A DNA stretch of 64,000 bases, from the NCBI GenBank assembly GCA_014529385.2, contig CM043942.1:32735969-32799968 (forward strand), in the 5' to 3' direction. Shown piece after piece: positions 20,435-29,671 of the stretch (within the stretch, counting starts at the first letter, position 1; each line of letters opens with the position of its first letter). A program made the translations under genes and the position numbers. The notes below the pieces were generated by a model. It had not been told where the DNA came from. It did no database searches and worked only from the letters and a program-made list of their open reading frames with translations. Source of the stretch: Adiantum capillus-veneris. Lineage: Eukaryota; Streptophyta; Polypodiopsida; Polypodiales; Pteridaceae.

Positions 20435-21131
20435 TGTTAGGAAATAAGACGTAGCTAAATAGATAATTGAGTAGATTACTTAATGGAGAGAGACAGATTT
20501 ATATACACGAGATTATAGAGTAGAGAGAGAGAGAGAGTACACACGATATACGTGGTTCACCCAATGTGGTCTACGTCCACGGGAAAGCACCCACTCAATG
20601 GCTTTAGTACTTCAAAACAAGAAGTAGTTTACAAAGGGATTATACCCTTAATGGAGCTCCCGCCTTGCTTCACTCTCACCACCTCACACTCACCTTGTTG
20701 CATCAACTTCACACTATGAAATGTGTGTAGAAATGGCCTCCTTTTATAGGCCAAAAGGGTTGTCCTCTCTTATGAGAGACAGCCATGTGTAGCCGCCCGT
20801 GTGCGAATAAGTCCAAATCGGACCCTCCAATCCGCCCATGTGTGGCCGCCCTTGAGAAGACAAGTCCGCTTTTGAATTCGGCCACCGGCCACCGGCCATT
20901 GACTTCCGACCACCGGCCATCGGCCATTGACTACCGGCCACCGGCCAACCGACCGGTTGTTTTCTAACCACTTTCCTTTAAAGTTTCCCCTGATTCTTGT
21001 CCATGAAAATTTTGGTTTCTGGTGAGTGATTTTCCTTCACGCACGATGGCTTCTCCTCATAATGGGGGCCTTACAAATGTGCGCTTTTACCACAGAAAAC
21101 TACAAGGGTAAATCAGGCTCCATACTTAACA
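20435..21131 (-). repeat. Copia-2 LTR (3' in element orientation), 697 bp
   Basis: Contains GA repeats (about 20522-20538), a TATA box (minus strand TATAAAAG near 20741-20748) flanked by TGGCC/GGCCA at 20734-20738 and 20749-20753, and a GC-rich minisatellite of GGCCACCGGCCA-like units at 20878-20955. It is about 100 bp shorter than its partner, which has one more minisatellite unit and an extra CCGGCGAAAAGGAATATT-like stretch. Confidence 0.93.
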
Positions 21132-21158
21132 ATCTCCCACTTGGAGACTAATCTCCAA
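21132..21158 (-). other. Copia-2 polypurine tract with adjoining hairpin
   Basis: On the minus strand TTGGAGA-TTAG-TCTCCAA (21158 to 21141) is followed by GTGGGAGAT and then the LTR. This tract type is common in plant copia elements. The stem directly abuts the tract. Confidence 0.8.
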
Positions 21159-21189
21159 ACCAAACCTGTGACTGCTTTCCATTCTGGCT

Positions 21190-22150
21190 TCTTATCCTTG
21201 AATGCCGATTGAAGATGAGCAAAAGCTCAACTTCTCCTTGTTGACCACCTTTGTAAACATGTCTGCAGGATTTTCACTTGTATTCACCTTTCCTAGCTTT
21301 AGTTGTCCCTCTTCCAAAAGAGTGCGTATGAAGTGATATCTCACCTCAATGTGCTTTGTCCTTGAATGAAAGGCTCAGTTCTTCGCAAGATGGATAGCGC
21401 TTTGGCTATCACTGTACAAGACACAATTGTCTTGTTTGAATCCAAGCTCTTCTAAGAATCTGTGAAGCCACAGAATTCTTTGCTTGCCTCCTTCATTGCT
21501 ACATACTCTGCTTCCGTGGTAGAAAGTGAAACCACTTTCTGCAGCTTTGAAGCCCAGCTTACTGTTGTGCCTCCAACCGTGAACACATAGCCAGTAGTGC
21601 TCCTTCGAGTATCTTTGTCACCTGCCATATCTGCATCAGCATACCCTTCTAAAAAAATATCAGTTCCTCCAAAATACAAAGCATTTGTTGTTGTCCCTTT
21701 TAGATACCTAAGTATCCACTTCACAGCTTGCCAATGCTCTTTACCTGGGTTGTCCATGAACCTACTCACAACTCCCACTGCATGTGCAATGTCTGGCCTT
21801 GTCCATACCATAGCATACATTAGAGAACCTACCGCTGCAGCATATGGAACTTTAGACATATAGGCTATCTCCTCTTGTGTCTTCTGACACATATCCTTCG
21901 TTAGTTTAAAATGACCAGCCAAAGGTGTAGAAATTGGTTTTGCATTTTGCATTGCAAACGTTTCTAGTACCTTCTTGATGTAATCTTCTTGAGATAGCTT
22001 TATTGGCTTCTTCGTCCTGTCCCTTGATATTTTCATACCAAGTATCCTCTTTGCAGCACCTAAATATTTCATTGAAAAAGATTTGGACAACTCCTCTTTT
22101 AGGTCTTTGATGTCCTGCATGTTAGCACTTGCAATCAACATACAACATTA
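21190..22150 (-). pseudogene. Copia-2 RT C-terminus and RNase H
   Basis: Visible are MKYLGAAKRILGMKISRD, YAAAVGSLMYAMVWTRPDIA, HWQAVKWILRYLKGT and the RNase H start (LEGYADADMAGD ... STTEAEYVAMKEA). A frame change near 21455 separates the last part, which still reads DSQSAIHLAK and HIEVRYHFIR on the minus strand down to about 21190. At the upper edge the copia YVDD box is missing: the frame jumps from LMLYVD into LIASAN, consistent with an 11-bp deletion between two ATGTTGAT repeats. Confidence 0.85.
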
Positions 22151-22583
22151 GGATGATGAATTTCCCATCTCCCAAATTCTTCGTGTAGACGCAGTGATCC
22201 GAGTTGCATCTTGTGAATCCATGATCCAACATCCATCGATCAAACTTCAAGTACCATTGTCTTTATGCTTGCTTTAAACCATACAAGCTCTTCTTTAATC
22301 TGCAAACCATTTTCTCCTTACCTTTTACTTCATACCCCTTTGGTTGAAGCATGTAGATTTCCTCCTCTAAGTCACCGTGAGGAAATTCCGTATTTACATC
22401 CATTTGCTCGAGATTTAGATCATGAGCAGCCACAAGGCTTAAGACAAGCCTAATTGAGTTCATTTTTACAACAGGAGAAAATATTTCATTGAAGTCAATA
22501 TCTTTCTTTTGAGAAAAACCTTTTACCACAAGCCTAGACTTGTACCCTTTCTTCCCACCTTCTTCTTCCTTTAGCTTGTACAC
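22151..22583 (-). pseudogene. Copia-2 RT N-terminal and central part
   Basis: GYKSRLVVKGFSQKKDIDF, FSPVVKMNSIRLVLSLVA, LEQMDVNTEFPHGDLEEEIY and LKKSLYGLKQA are classic copia RT motifs. A TAA follows KQA at about 22260; the frame then reads on to about 22140, where the catalytic box is deleted. The frame is shared with gag and integrase upstream. Confidence 0.87.
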
Positions 22584-22592
22584 CCATTTGTT

Positions 22593-22955
22593 TTAAAGTG
22601 CCCGCTTACCTTTAGGCAACTCAACCAACTCCCATGTTTGGTTGCGATGTAGTGAGTCCATCTCCACTTGCATGCTCTTTGTCCATTCTTCTTTGGATTC
22701 ATGTTGCATAGCTTCTTCATATGATTCCGGCTCTCCAGAATCTGAGATCAAGAGATGGTTGAAGGAAGCAATAAACCTTTCTGGAGGTCTACTTGCTCTT
22801 GTAGATCTTTGGGGAATATCTTGAGGCTCCTCATTTGGTTGACGTTGTTGCACATTGTCACCGTTTACAGTCCTTGAGTCTTCACTGTCCTCAAGCTCCA
22901 TGTACTCATTACTTCTTTCTTTTGTTTGATTTCTTTCCAAGTAATTTTTGTACAT
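22593..22955 (-). pseudogene. Copia-2 integrase-RT spacer
   Basis: It codes the low-complexity acidic spacer (EYMELEDSEDSRTV), a proline/serine stretch (RSTRASRPPERF) and the start of the RT module (ESYEEAMQHESKEEWTKSMQ, LHRNQTWELVELPKGK). TAA near 22591 separates it from RT in the same frame. Confidence 0.8.
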
Positions 22956-23012
22956 ATTTTTTTCGTTAAAAATTACATCCCTACTCCTTAAGATTTTACC
23001 ATCTTCAGGATT

Positions 23013-23813
23013 TCATAGGCGATACCCAAAGTCATCTTCTCCATAGCCAATGAAGAAACACTTTTTAGACTTTGCATCTAGCTTTGATCTTAGGCTTCTA
23101 TCTATGTGCATGAAAGCCTCACACCCAAACACTTTGAGAAATGCATAATTCACCGGTTTACCTGTCCATGCCTCTTCTGGAACTCCCCCATCCAATGCCG
23201 TTGAGGGTGACCGATTGATTAAGTACACAGACGTACTTACAGCTTCCGCCCATAGCTCAAGCGGTAGGCCTGCATGTAGCCGCATGCTTCGTGCTCGTTC
23301 CATGATTGTTCTGTTCATCCTTTCCGAAATCCCATTTTGTTGAGGTGTCCTTGGGGTTGTCCTTTGCCTCCGAATGCCATTGCTAGCACAAAAGCTTTCA
23401 AAAGCTTGGCTGCAATATTCGCCTCCATTATCGGATCTGAGGCATTTAACCTTGGTCCCTGTTTCATTCTCCACAAAGGCTTTCCACCTTTGAAATATGG
23501 AAAATACATCGGATTTATTCTTCATGACACAAACCCATGTTTTTCTAGTCGCATCGTCTATGAATGTTACATAGTACAATGAGCCACCAAGTGATGGTGT
23601 ACTTGCAGGACCCCAAACATCAGAATGAACCAACTCAAGTTTTTTATTTTTTCTTTCATTTCCTGATTTTTGAAATTTTACCCTCTTTTGTTTACCATAA
23701 ACACAATCTTCACAGAACTCTAAGTCCACTTCTTTCAAACCTGGTAGAAGCTCCTTTGTTTGAAGGATTTGCATTCCTTTGGCACTCATATGCCCAAGTC
23801 GGTAGTGCCACAC
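23013..23813 (-). pseudogene. Copia-2 pre-integrase domain and integrase
   Basis: The gag_pre-integrs domain (WHYRLGHMSAKGMQIL, CEDCVYGKQ) precedes the integrase core, with aspartates in LVHSDVWGP and CLRSDNGGEY and glutamate in QQNGISERMNRT. The DD35E residues are intact. TGA at its end interrupts the frame in the integrase C-terminal region, and a TAA at 23853-23855 separates it from gag-protease. Confidence 0.9.
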
Positions 23814-23852
23814 CGCACTGTCAACTTCTGTAGTTGCTGCACAAGCTGAAGG

Positions 23853-25064
23853 TTACCTGCTAACAGTACACAAGTAAAGTGTACCGACTTTTTCACCCTT
23901 GGCAACCACCAAAGATCCCTTTGAGATCTTCCACCGTTTGTTTCCGAATGCAATGTCGTGACCTTCATCGTCCAATTGTCTTGTAGAGATCAAATTTTTG
24001 CGAAGAGAAGGAACATGCCTAACATCTTTAAGCTTCCATTCATTTCCGTTAGCAGTTTTGACAGAAACTGTACCTTTGCCGACAATCTCACAAGCTTCAT
24101 CATCTCCCAAGTATACATACCCAAAATTACCTTTGGTGTAGTCTTGGAAATGTTGCTTGTGTGGTGTCGCATGGAATGAAGCCCCGGAATCTACTATCCA
24201 CGAATTAGACACATTGTCTAATGAGAGAATTAGAGCATCTTGCTCTACTTTACCTGCCACATTGGCCTCCGAAGTTGGCTTGTTGTCTTGAGACTCTGTC
24301 TCCTTCTTCTTCTTCTTGGACCAGCAATCCTTCTTGACGTGGCCCTTCTTGCCGCAGTTCCAACATTCAAGAACTGACTTTGTGCGTGACTTGCTCCGCC
24401 TTGAGCGATCACGGCCCTTTTGGTTTTTGAACCTCTCCTTAAGCCTTCCTCTTGTTTCCACAGATAGTGCAGCACTTGATGATTCTCCTGTGCTTCTCCT
24501 TCGCATTTTCTCGCTTAGGAGAACATCCACAACATCATCAAACTTAAGAGTATTTGTGCCAAAGATAGAATTACTTACAGCCATCACAAGGCTATCCCAA
24601 CTATCCGGTAGAGATGATAGTATAAGGAGAGCTCGCACTTCGTCATCGAAATTGATTTTCACTGATCGAAGTTGACTTATGTTTGTGTTAAAGTCATTTA
24701 GGTGTTCTGCAACTGAACCATTCTCTACCATCTTTAGATTGAACAAGTGCTTCATAAGAAATACCTTATTGGATGCCGATGGTTTCTCGTAGAAGTCGTC
24801 AAGTGACTTCATCAAGTCCTCCGTGGTCTTCATCTCCGAAACATTGAAGGCCACCGTTGACGCCAAGCTTAACCGGATTGTTCCCAGTGCCTTTCGATCA
24901 AGGACAATCCATGCTTCATCTGCCATTGTTGCGGCCTTCTTCGCAAGACCGCCTAGTGGCAAATAGAGGTCCTTCTGGTAGAGATAGTCTTCAATCTGCA
25001 TCTTCCAATGTTGGTAGTTTTTGCCGTTGAACTTCTCAATCTTGAGCTTCCCTTCCTCCGCCAT
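23853..25064 (-). pseudogene. Copia-2 gag, zinc knuckle and protease
   Basis: The ATG at 25064 (MAEEGKLKIEKFNGKN) fits the usual copia gag start. The UBN2-type gag region runs to about residue 195, with LMKHLFNLKM and SLPDSWDSLVMAV. A knuckle CWNCGKKGHVKKDC follows, then the protease active site WIVDSGASFHATPH and the pre-integrase strand LRKNLISTRQLDDEGH. The ORF ends at TAA 23853. It is otherwise open for about 400 codons. Confidence 0.92.
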
Positions 25065-25123
25065 AACTCCCACTCAATTCAAGGAATCCTTTCCTTGAGA
25101 TAATTTAGCTACGAGCAAACCTT

Positions 25124-25137
25124 GCTCTGATACCAGT
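25124..25137 (-). other. Copia-2 primer-binding site (initiator Met tRNA)
   Basis: On the minus strand TGGTATCAGAGC (25135 to 25124) lies two bases after the LTR. It is the standard primer site of plant copia elements. Confidence 0.93.
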
Positions 25138-25936
25138 TGTTAGGAAATAAGACGTAGCTAAATAGATAATTGAGTAGATTACTTAATGGAGAGAGTAGAT
25201 TTATATACACGAGATTATAGAGTAGAGAGAGAGAGAGAGAGTACACATGATATACGTGGTTCACCCAATGTGGGCTACGTCCACGGGAAAGCAGCCACTC
25301 AATGGCTTTAGTACTTCAAAACAAGAAGTAGTTTACAAAGGGATTATACCCTTAATGGAGCTCCCGCCTTGCTTCACTCTCACCACCTCACACTCACCTT
25401 GTTGCATCAACTTCACACTATGAAATGTGTGTAGAAATGGCCTCCTTTTATAGGCCAAAAGGGATGCCCTCTCTTATGAGAGACAGCCATGTGTAGCCGC
25501 CCTTGTGCGAATAAGTCCAAATTGGACCCTCCAATCCGCCCATGTGTGGCCACCCTTGAGAAGACAAGTCCGCTTTTGAATTCGGCCACCGGCCATCGGC
25601 CATTGACTTCCGACCACCGGCCACTGACTTCCGACCACCGGCCATCGGCCATTGACTACCGGCCACCGGCCAACCGACTGGTTGTTTTCCGACCACTTTT
25701 CGGCCTCCGTCCGGCCATAATATTCCGGCGAAAAGGAATATTCCGGCGAAAAAAGTCTCAGGGGCCTCCGTCCCCGAGGCCTTTAAAGTTGCCCCTGATT
25801 CTTGTCCGTGAAAATTTTGGTTTCCGGTGAGTGATTTTCCTTCACGCACGATGGCTTCTCCTCATAATGGGGGCCTTACAAATGTGCGCTTTTACCACAG
25901 AAAATTACAAGGGTAAATCAGGCTCCATACTTAGCA
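25138..25936 (-). repeat. Copia-2 LTR (5' in element orientation), 799 bp
   Basis: Partner of 20435-21131. The GC-rich minisatellite (about 25582-25676) and a following CCGGCGAAAA doublet (about 25724-25760) are longer here. Substitutions between the LTRs are few, which suggests Copia-2 is among the younger insertions. Confidence 0.93.
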
Positions 25937-26768
25937 AATGACACACGCTTTTAGAGAATACTTGCGAAAATTCTTGGATATTTACATGGATGACTTGTGT
26001 GTCTATTCTCTATTGAGAGAAGACCATATAGATCATCGGAGAAAGGTATTCGAAAAATGCAGAACGTATAGGATTTGCCTCAACCCAGAAAAATGTGTAT
26101 TCATGGTATGAAAAGGTAAAAGCTTAGGCCACATAGTGTCGGCTAATGGAATTACCACTGATGAAGACAAGGTAAAGGTGATCATAGAATTGCCAAGACC
26201 AAACACTGTACGAGAGGTACAATCATTTATGGGACATTGTGGATACTACCGACGTTTTATCTACATGTACGCTGTAATAGCAAAACCCTTGTATAGTCTA
26301 ATCACGCTCTTCATTTGGACCAATGAATGTGAGGAGTCATTCCAGAAACTAAAAGATGCACTGGTATCTGCACCAATTCTAAAAGCACCAGATTGGTCAA
26401 AGATCTTCCATGTACATGCAGATGCTTCGGCATTTGCAATAGGCTGTATATTAGCACAACCAGATGAGGGTAAGACGGACTTTCTAATCAGTTATGCTAG
26501 CAGACAACTCAACAATGCAGAAAAGAATTATACTACCACTGAAAGAGAAGGATTGAGTATGATATATGTGGTAAAGAAATTTCGGCATTACTTACTCGCG
26601 AACAAATTCACATTCTTTGTGGATCATCAGGCACTCTTGTACTTAGTAAACAAACCTTGTAACATGGGACGAATTGTAAGATGGTTCATTGTGTTACTGG
26701 AGTTTGATTTTACGGAAAGAGAAAACTCATCAAAGAGCAGACCACCTTTCTCGATTACTACATGGTGA
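25937..26768 (+). pseudogene. Gypsy-1 RT second half and RNase H
   Basis: After the second AATGA the RT resumes with the palm and an intact YMDD box (DIYMDDLCVYS), then CLNPEKCVFM and a TGA at 26109-26111. From 26136 come SANGITTDEDKVKVI, the thumb (GYYRRFI) and RNase H with HVHADASAFAIG, TTEREGLSMIYVV and FFVDHQALLYL. The phase changes near 26735 and the end of RNase H runs on in the integrase ORF. No second RNase H follows, unlike Gypsy-2. Confidence 0.9.
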
Positions 26769-28563
26769 AAGAGCTACCGGGGTAGATGATGATCTCCCAG
26801 ACGCATACCTATTTAATATAGAAATGGTACCGAAATGGTCAGAACAAATTATTTCGTTGCTGACATATGGAATGAATCCTGACGACAAACACACGGTGGA
26901 AGACATTAGACAAGCACAAAATTACACAATGCTTGCGGGAAGAATGTACCATCATGGAAACGATGGGATTCTAAGGTTGTGTATAGGCCCAGAGGAGTAT
27001 GAAGCGTATCTAGAGCAGGCCCATACACAAAAAGGGGGGTTCCATATAGGAAATCAAATGATGTATGAACAATTAAGAAGACTTGGAGTGTATTGGCCAG
27101 GAATGGCAGGCGATGTAGCTAATTACATCAAGAAATGCGACTTTTGCACATCCAATACCACTGTGGATTATGCCACATTATACCAAGTGACAGTAGCACC
27201 CGCATGGAGTCATGCTATTGTGGAATATTTGACTAATAAGGAGCTGCCAGGAGATTGGTCCAAATCCAAACGAAAGGCTTTACAAATTGAAGCCAATAGG
27301 TATACCCTCATTAGTGACCAATTGTATAAAAGAGGAACTGATGACCAGTTGAGGTTAGTTCCTCATGAAAATGACTACTTTCCATTATTGGAACAAGCTC
27401 ATGCAGGCATAGCAGGAGGTCATTTTTCAGCAGAGAGAACCGTAAAAATCATTATGGTTGCCGGTATATGGTGGTCGACCATGATTCAAGATGCAGCAGA
27501 ATTCATGAAAAGGTGTGATGAATTTCAACGCACTAAGGTACCAGTTAAAAGAGACAAAATGCCCTTAAGACCAATGATGAGTGCTCGAGCATTCGCTAAA
27601 TGGGGATTGGACTTTGTTGGTCCTATCACTCCACCAGCGTATCGTTCACAAGCACAATATATCATAGTGGCCACGGACTACATGACCAAATGGGTGGAAG
27701 CAAAAGCAACAACGAAAGCAGACGCTAGAACCACGACACAATTTTTATATGAATATGTGTTTACACGTTATGGCCTTCCAATCGAGCTGGTGAGTGATAG
27801 AGGGACACACTTTGTAAATGAAGTTATCCAACATCTCTTAAATGAGTTTATGGTAATTTATCGCAAATCTGCGCCTTATCATCCACAAGCCAATGGCCAA
27901 GCGGAAGCGACCAACAAAATATTATGCACGGTTCTTACGAAACTGGTTAGTGAAACAAGAACAGATTGGGATCAGATGCTCTATTCGGCATTGTGGGCTT
28001 ATCGAGTTGCATATAAAACAACACTCAATGCTACACCATTTAATATTGTATATGGGTTAAATGCAATATTGCCTATTGACTTTTTGATCCCCACACTAAG
28101 GGTAGCCAAACAATTGGACTGGACGGGGCATGAACTTTCCAAACGGTTAGAGGACCTTGAAAAATTAGATGAGTTACGACTCAATGTTGTAGCGGCCATA
28201 TATGCAAAAAAAAGACACCAGAAAGAGTTTTTTGACAAACATGTCAAGAACAAGGACTTTAAAACAGGAGACTATGTCTTGGTATACACCCTTAAACAGC
28301 ATGCCAAAAAGCTAAAGAAAAGGGGAATGGGGCCTTATTTGATCCAAGAAATATCGTCCAGCAGAGCAGTAAAACTGTCGACACTAGATGGAAAAGAAAT
28401 GCCGAACTGGATTAGTGGGTGTCGTTTAAAAAAATATCATCTACCTTTAACACCAAAAATGTTGTTTCAACTGCATTATGGAAAAACCTATAGACAGGAA
28501 CAACAAAGAATTCAGGACCAGGCACAACAAGAAGCAAAGGAACGGATTGCTAAACGAAGGTAG
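26689..28563 (+). CDS. Gypsy-1 integrase with duplicated zinc-binding module
   Basis: 624 residues, open throughout. Two copies of a linker plus H2C2 unit lie in tandem. Unit one (26827-27147) reads VPKWSEQIISLL to LEQAHTQKGGFH and CDFC. Unit two (27196-27525) reads APAWSHAIVEYL to LEQAHAGIAGGHF and CDEF, so the last zinc cysteine is phenylalanine. The catalytic core follows with aspartates in KWGLDFVGP and LVSDRGTHF and glutamate in NGQAEATNK. The C-terminal barrel region is FKTGDYVLVYTLKQHAKKL, RGMGPYLIQEI and LDGKEMPNWISG. No chromodomain. The first 25-30 codons overlap the RNase H frame. Confidence 0.88.
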   Translation: MCYWSLILRKEKTHQRADHLSRLLHGERATGVDDDLPDAYLFNIEMVPKWSEQIISLLTYGMNPDDKHTVEDIRQAQNYTMLAGRMYHHGNDGILRLCIGPEEYEAYLEQAHTQKGGFHIGNQMMYEQLRRLGVYWPGMAGDVANYIKKCDFCTSNTTVDYATLYQVTVAPAWSHAIVEYLTNKELPGDWSKSKRKALQIEANRYTLISDQLYKRGTDDQLRLVPHENDYFPLLEQAHAGIAGGHFSAERTVKIIMVAGIWWSTMIQDAAEFMKRCDEFQRTKVPVKRDKMPLRPMMSARAFAKWGLDFVGPITPPAYRSQAQYIIVATDYMTKWVEAKATTKADARTTTQFLYEYVFTRYGLPIELVSDRGTHFVNEVIQHLLNEFMVIYRKSAPYHPQANGQAEATNKILCTVLTKLVSETRTDWDQMLYSALWAYRVAYKTTLNATPFNIVYGLNAILPIDFLIPTLRVAKQLDWTGHELSKRLEDLEKLDELRLNVVAAIYAKKRHQKEFFDKHVKNKDFKTGDYVLVYTLKQHAKKLKKRGMGPYLIQEISSSRAVKLSTLDGKEMPNWISGCRLKKYHLPLTPKMLFQLHYGKTYRQEQQRIQDQAQQEAKERIAKRR

Positions 28564-28581
28564 TTTCTCAGGACAATAAAC

Positions 28582-29052
28582 ATGGTCACCCCAATGATGA
28601 CTGACGAATATTCTCTTTCAACATCCCAAACAATTGAAGCGGATATACAAAGCGACGAATTAGAAAAGACCATGAAAGACCTTAGGGCTCAAGACGATAG
28701 CATCATCAACGACTTGGAAGATACATGGTGTAGTCCTTACATAAAAGCTTATGCAGGCACAAAACAAGTTGAAATCTATGCATTGCTTGACACTGGAGCA
28801 AAAATGAGTGTCATCAGCTTTGAGCTCTTTCAGAAACTTGGAACAATGAAGACGATTCTAGAGACACACCGGTTGAAAGTAGCATCGGGTGATGAGGTGA
28901 CCACATTGTGGTCTATTATAATACCAATCACAGTGCAGGCACACCCGTACACTACAAAATTCCATGTACTGCCACCAGGTAGATTAGCAACGCCGTGTAT
29001 CTTAGCAGTGTCATGGATGAAAGCTAACAGGATATTCATTATTGGATACTAA
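28582..29052 (+). CDS. Second retropepsin-like protein after integrase (Gypsy-1)
   Basis: 156 residues, starting at an ATG 18 nt after the integrase stop. Residues about 65-80 (EIYALLDTGAKMSVIS) carry a D-T-G-A active-site strand with the hydrophobic pattern of retropepsins, and residues about 137-150 (PCILAVSWMKANRI) match the second conserved hydrophobic motif. The normal protease of this element lies far upstream (17317-19014, D-S-G-A). This protein could process the downstream products or be a captured DDI1/retropepsin-like domain. Intact length suggests retained function. Confidence 0.65.
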   Translation: MVTPMMTDEYSLSTSQTIEADIQSDELEKTMKDLRAQDDSIINDLEDTWCSPYIKAYAGTKQVEIYALLDTGAKMSVISFELFQKLGTMKTILETHRLKVASGDEVTTLWSIIIPITVQAHPYTTKFHVLPPGRLATPCILAVSWMKANRIFIIGY

Positions 29053-29110
29053 TGAAGCATTGTTCAGAAATAAAAACTTTTCAGAACCCTTCTTATCATA
29101 TAAATAATTC

Positions 29111-29671
29111 ATGTCAAGGAGGAAACAAAAGTCAATACAACCGCAAAGATTTGCCCAACAACAAACAAAGTTTACAAGTCCAGCAACGTCTTATCAAAAA
29201 TCAGCAACCATGCAAGGAACCAGGCAAGTTTGGGTACGGTGTACAGAGCTGACCGAGGCCCAATTACATCAAAAGAGGAAATACAAAGTTTGGGTAAGGC
29301 ACGACAGCCTAATTCCAAAAAAAAAGGAGTCAGAAGAACAGATAAAACACCGAAAGCCAGCAAAACTTCAAAGAACAATAGTCAATCTGTCGAATACGCA
29401 ACGGACTATATTGGTATGGCGGCCAAAATTGCCAATTCAAAATGGGGCTCCAAAAACACAAGAAGGGAAACCAAAGATGACAATCGAGCAATTATCTACA
29501 ACTGTCAAGGTCAAGCCACATCATGAGAACAGCACGAGGAAACAAACAGAATCAACAACAAAAACTACAAGGATCTATAAGACCCAAGTCATCAAAGCAG
29601 AAAAAGAGAATGTTCCACCAGCTATGACAATATCGACTTCAAACGAACCACTTACGCCAATTCAAAACTAG
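29111..29671 (+). CDS. Basic, glutamine/lysine/threonine-rich ORF, unknown function
   Basis: 186 residues from the ATG at 29111, rich in K, Q and T, with no recognisable domain. It begins 59 nt after the retropepsin-like ORF and overlaps other short frames. It could be a fragment of a larger C-terminal region or a chance ORF in purine-rich DNA. Confidence 0.3.
   Translation: MSRRKQKSIQPQRFAQQQTKFTSPATSYQKSATMQGTRQVWVRCTELTEAQLHQKRKYKVWVRHDSLIPKKKESEEQIKHRKPAKLQRTIVNLSNTQRTILVWRPKLPIQNGAPKTQEGKPKMTIEQLSTTVKVKPHHENSTRKQTESTTKTTRIYKTQVIKAEKENVPPAMTISTSNEPLTPIQN

Larger units (their letters stand above)
20435..25936 (-). mobile_element. Copia-2: Ty1/copia element inside the Gypsy-1 RT
   Basis: LTRs 20435-21131 and 25138-25936 begin TGTTAGGAAATAAG and end CTTARCA. 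Target duplication AATGA at 20430-20434 and 25937-25941. Read on the minus strand: initiator-Met primer site, gag, protease, integrase, RT, RNase H, purine tract. Total 5.5 kb. The single polyprotein frame has several stops and an 11-bp deletion at the RT active site, so this copy cannot move by itself. Confidence 0.95.
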
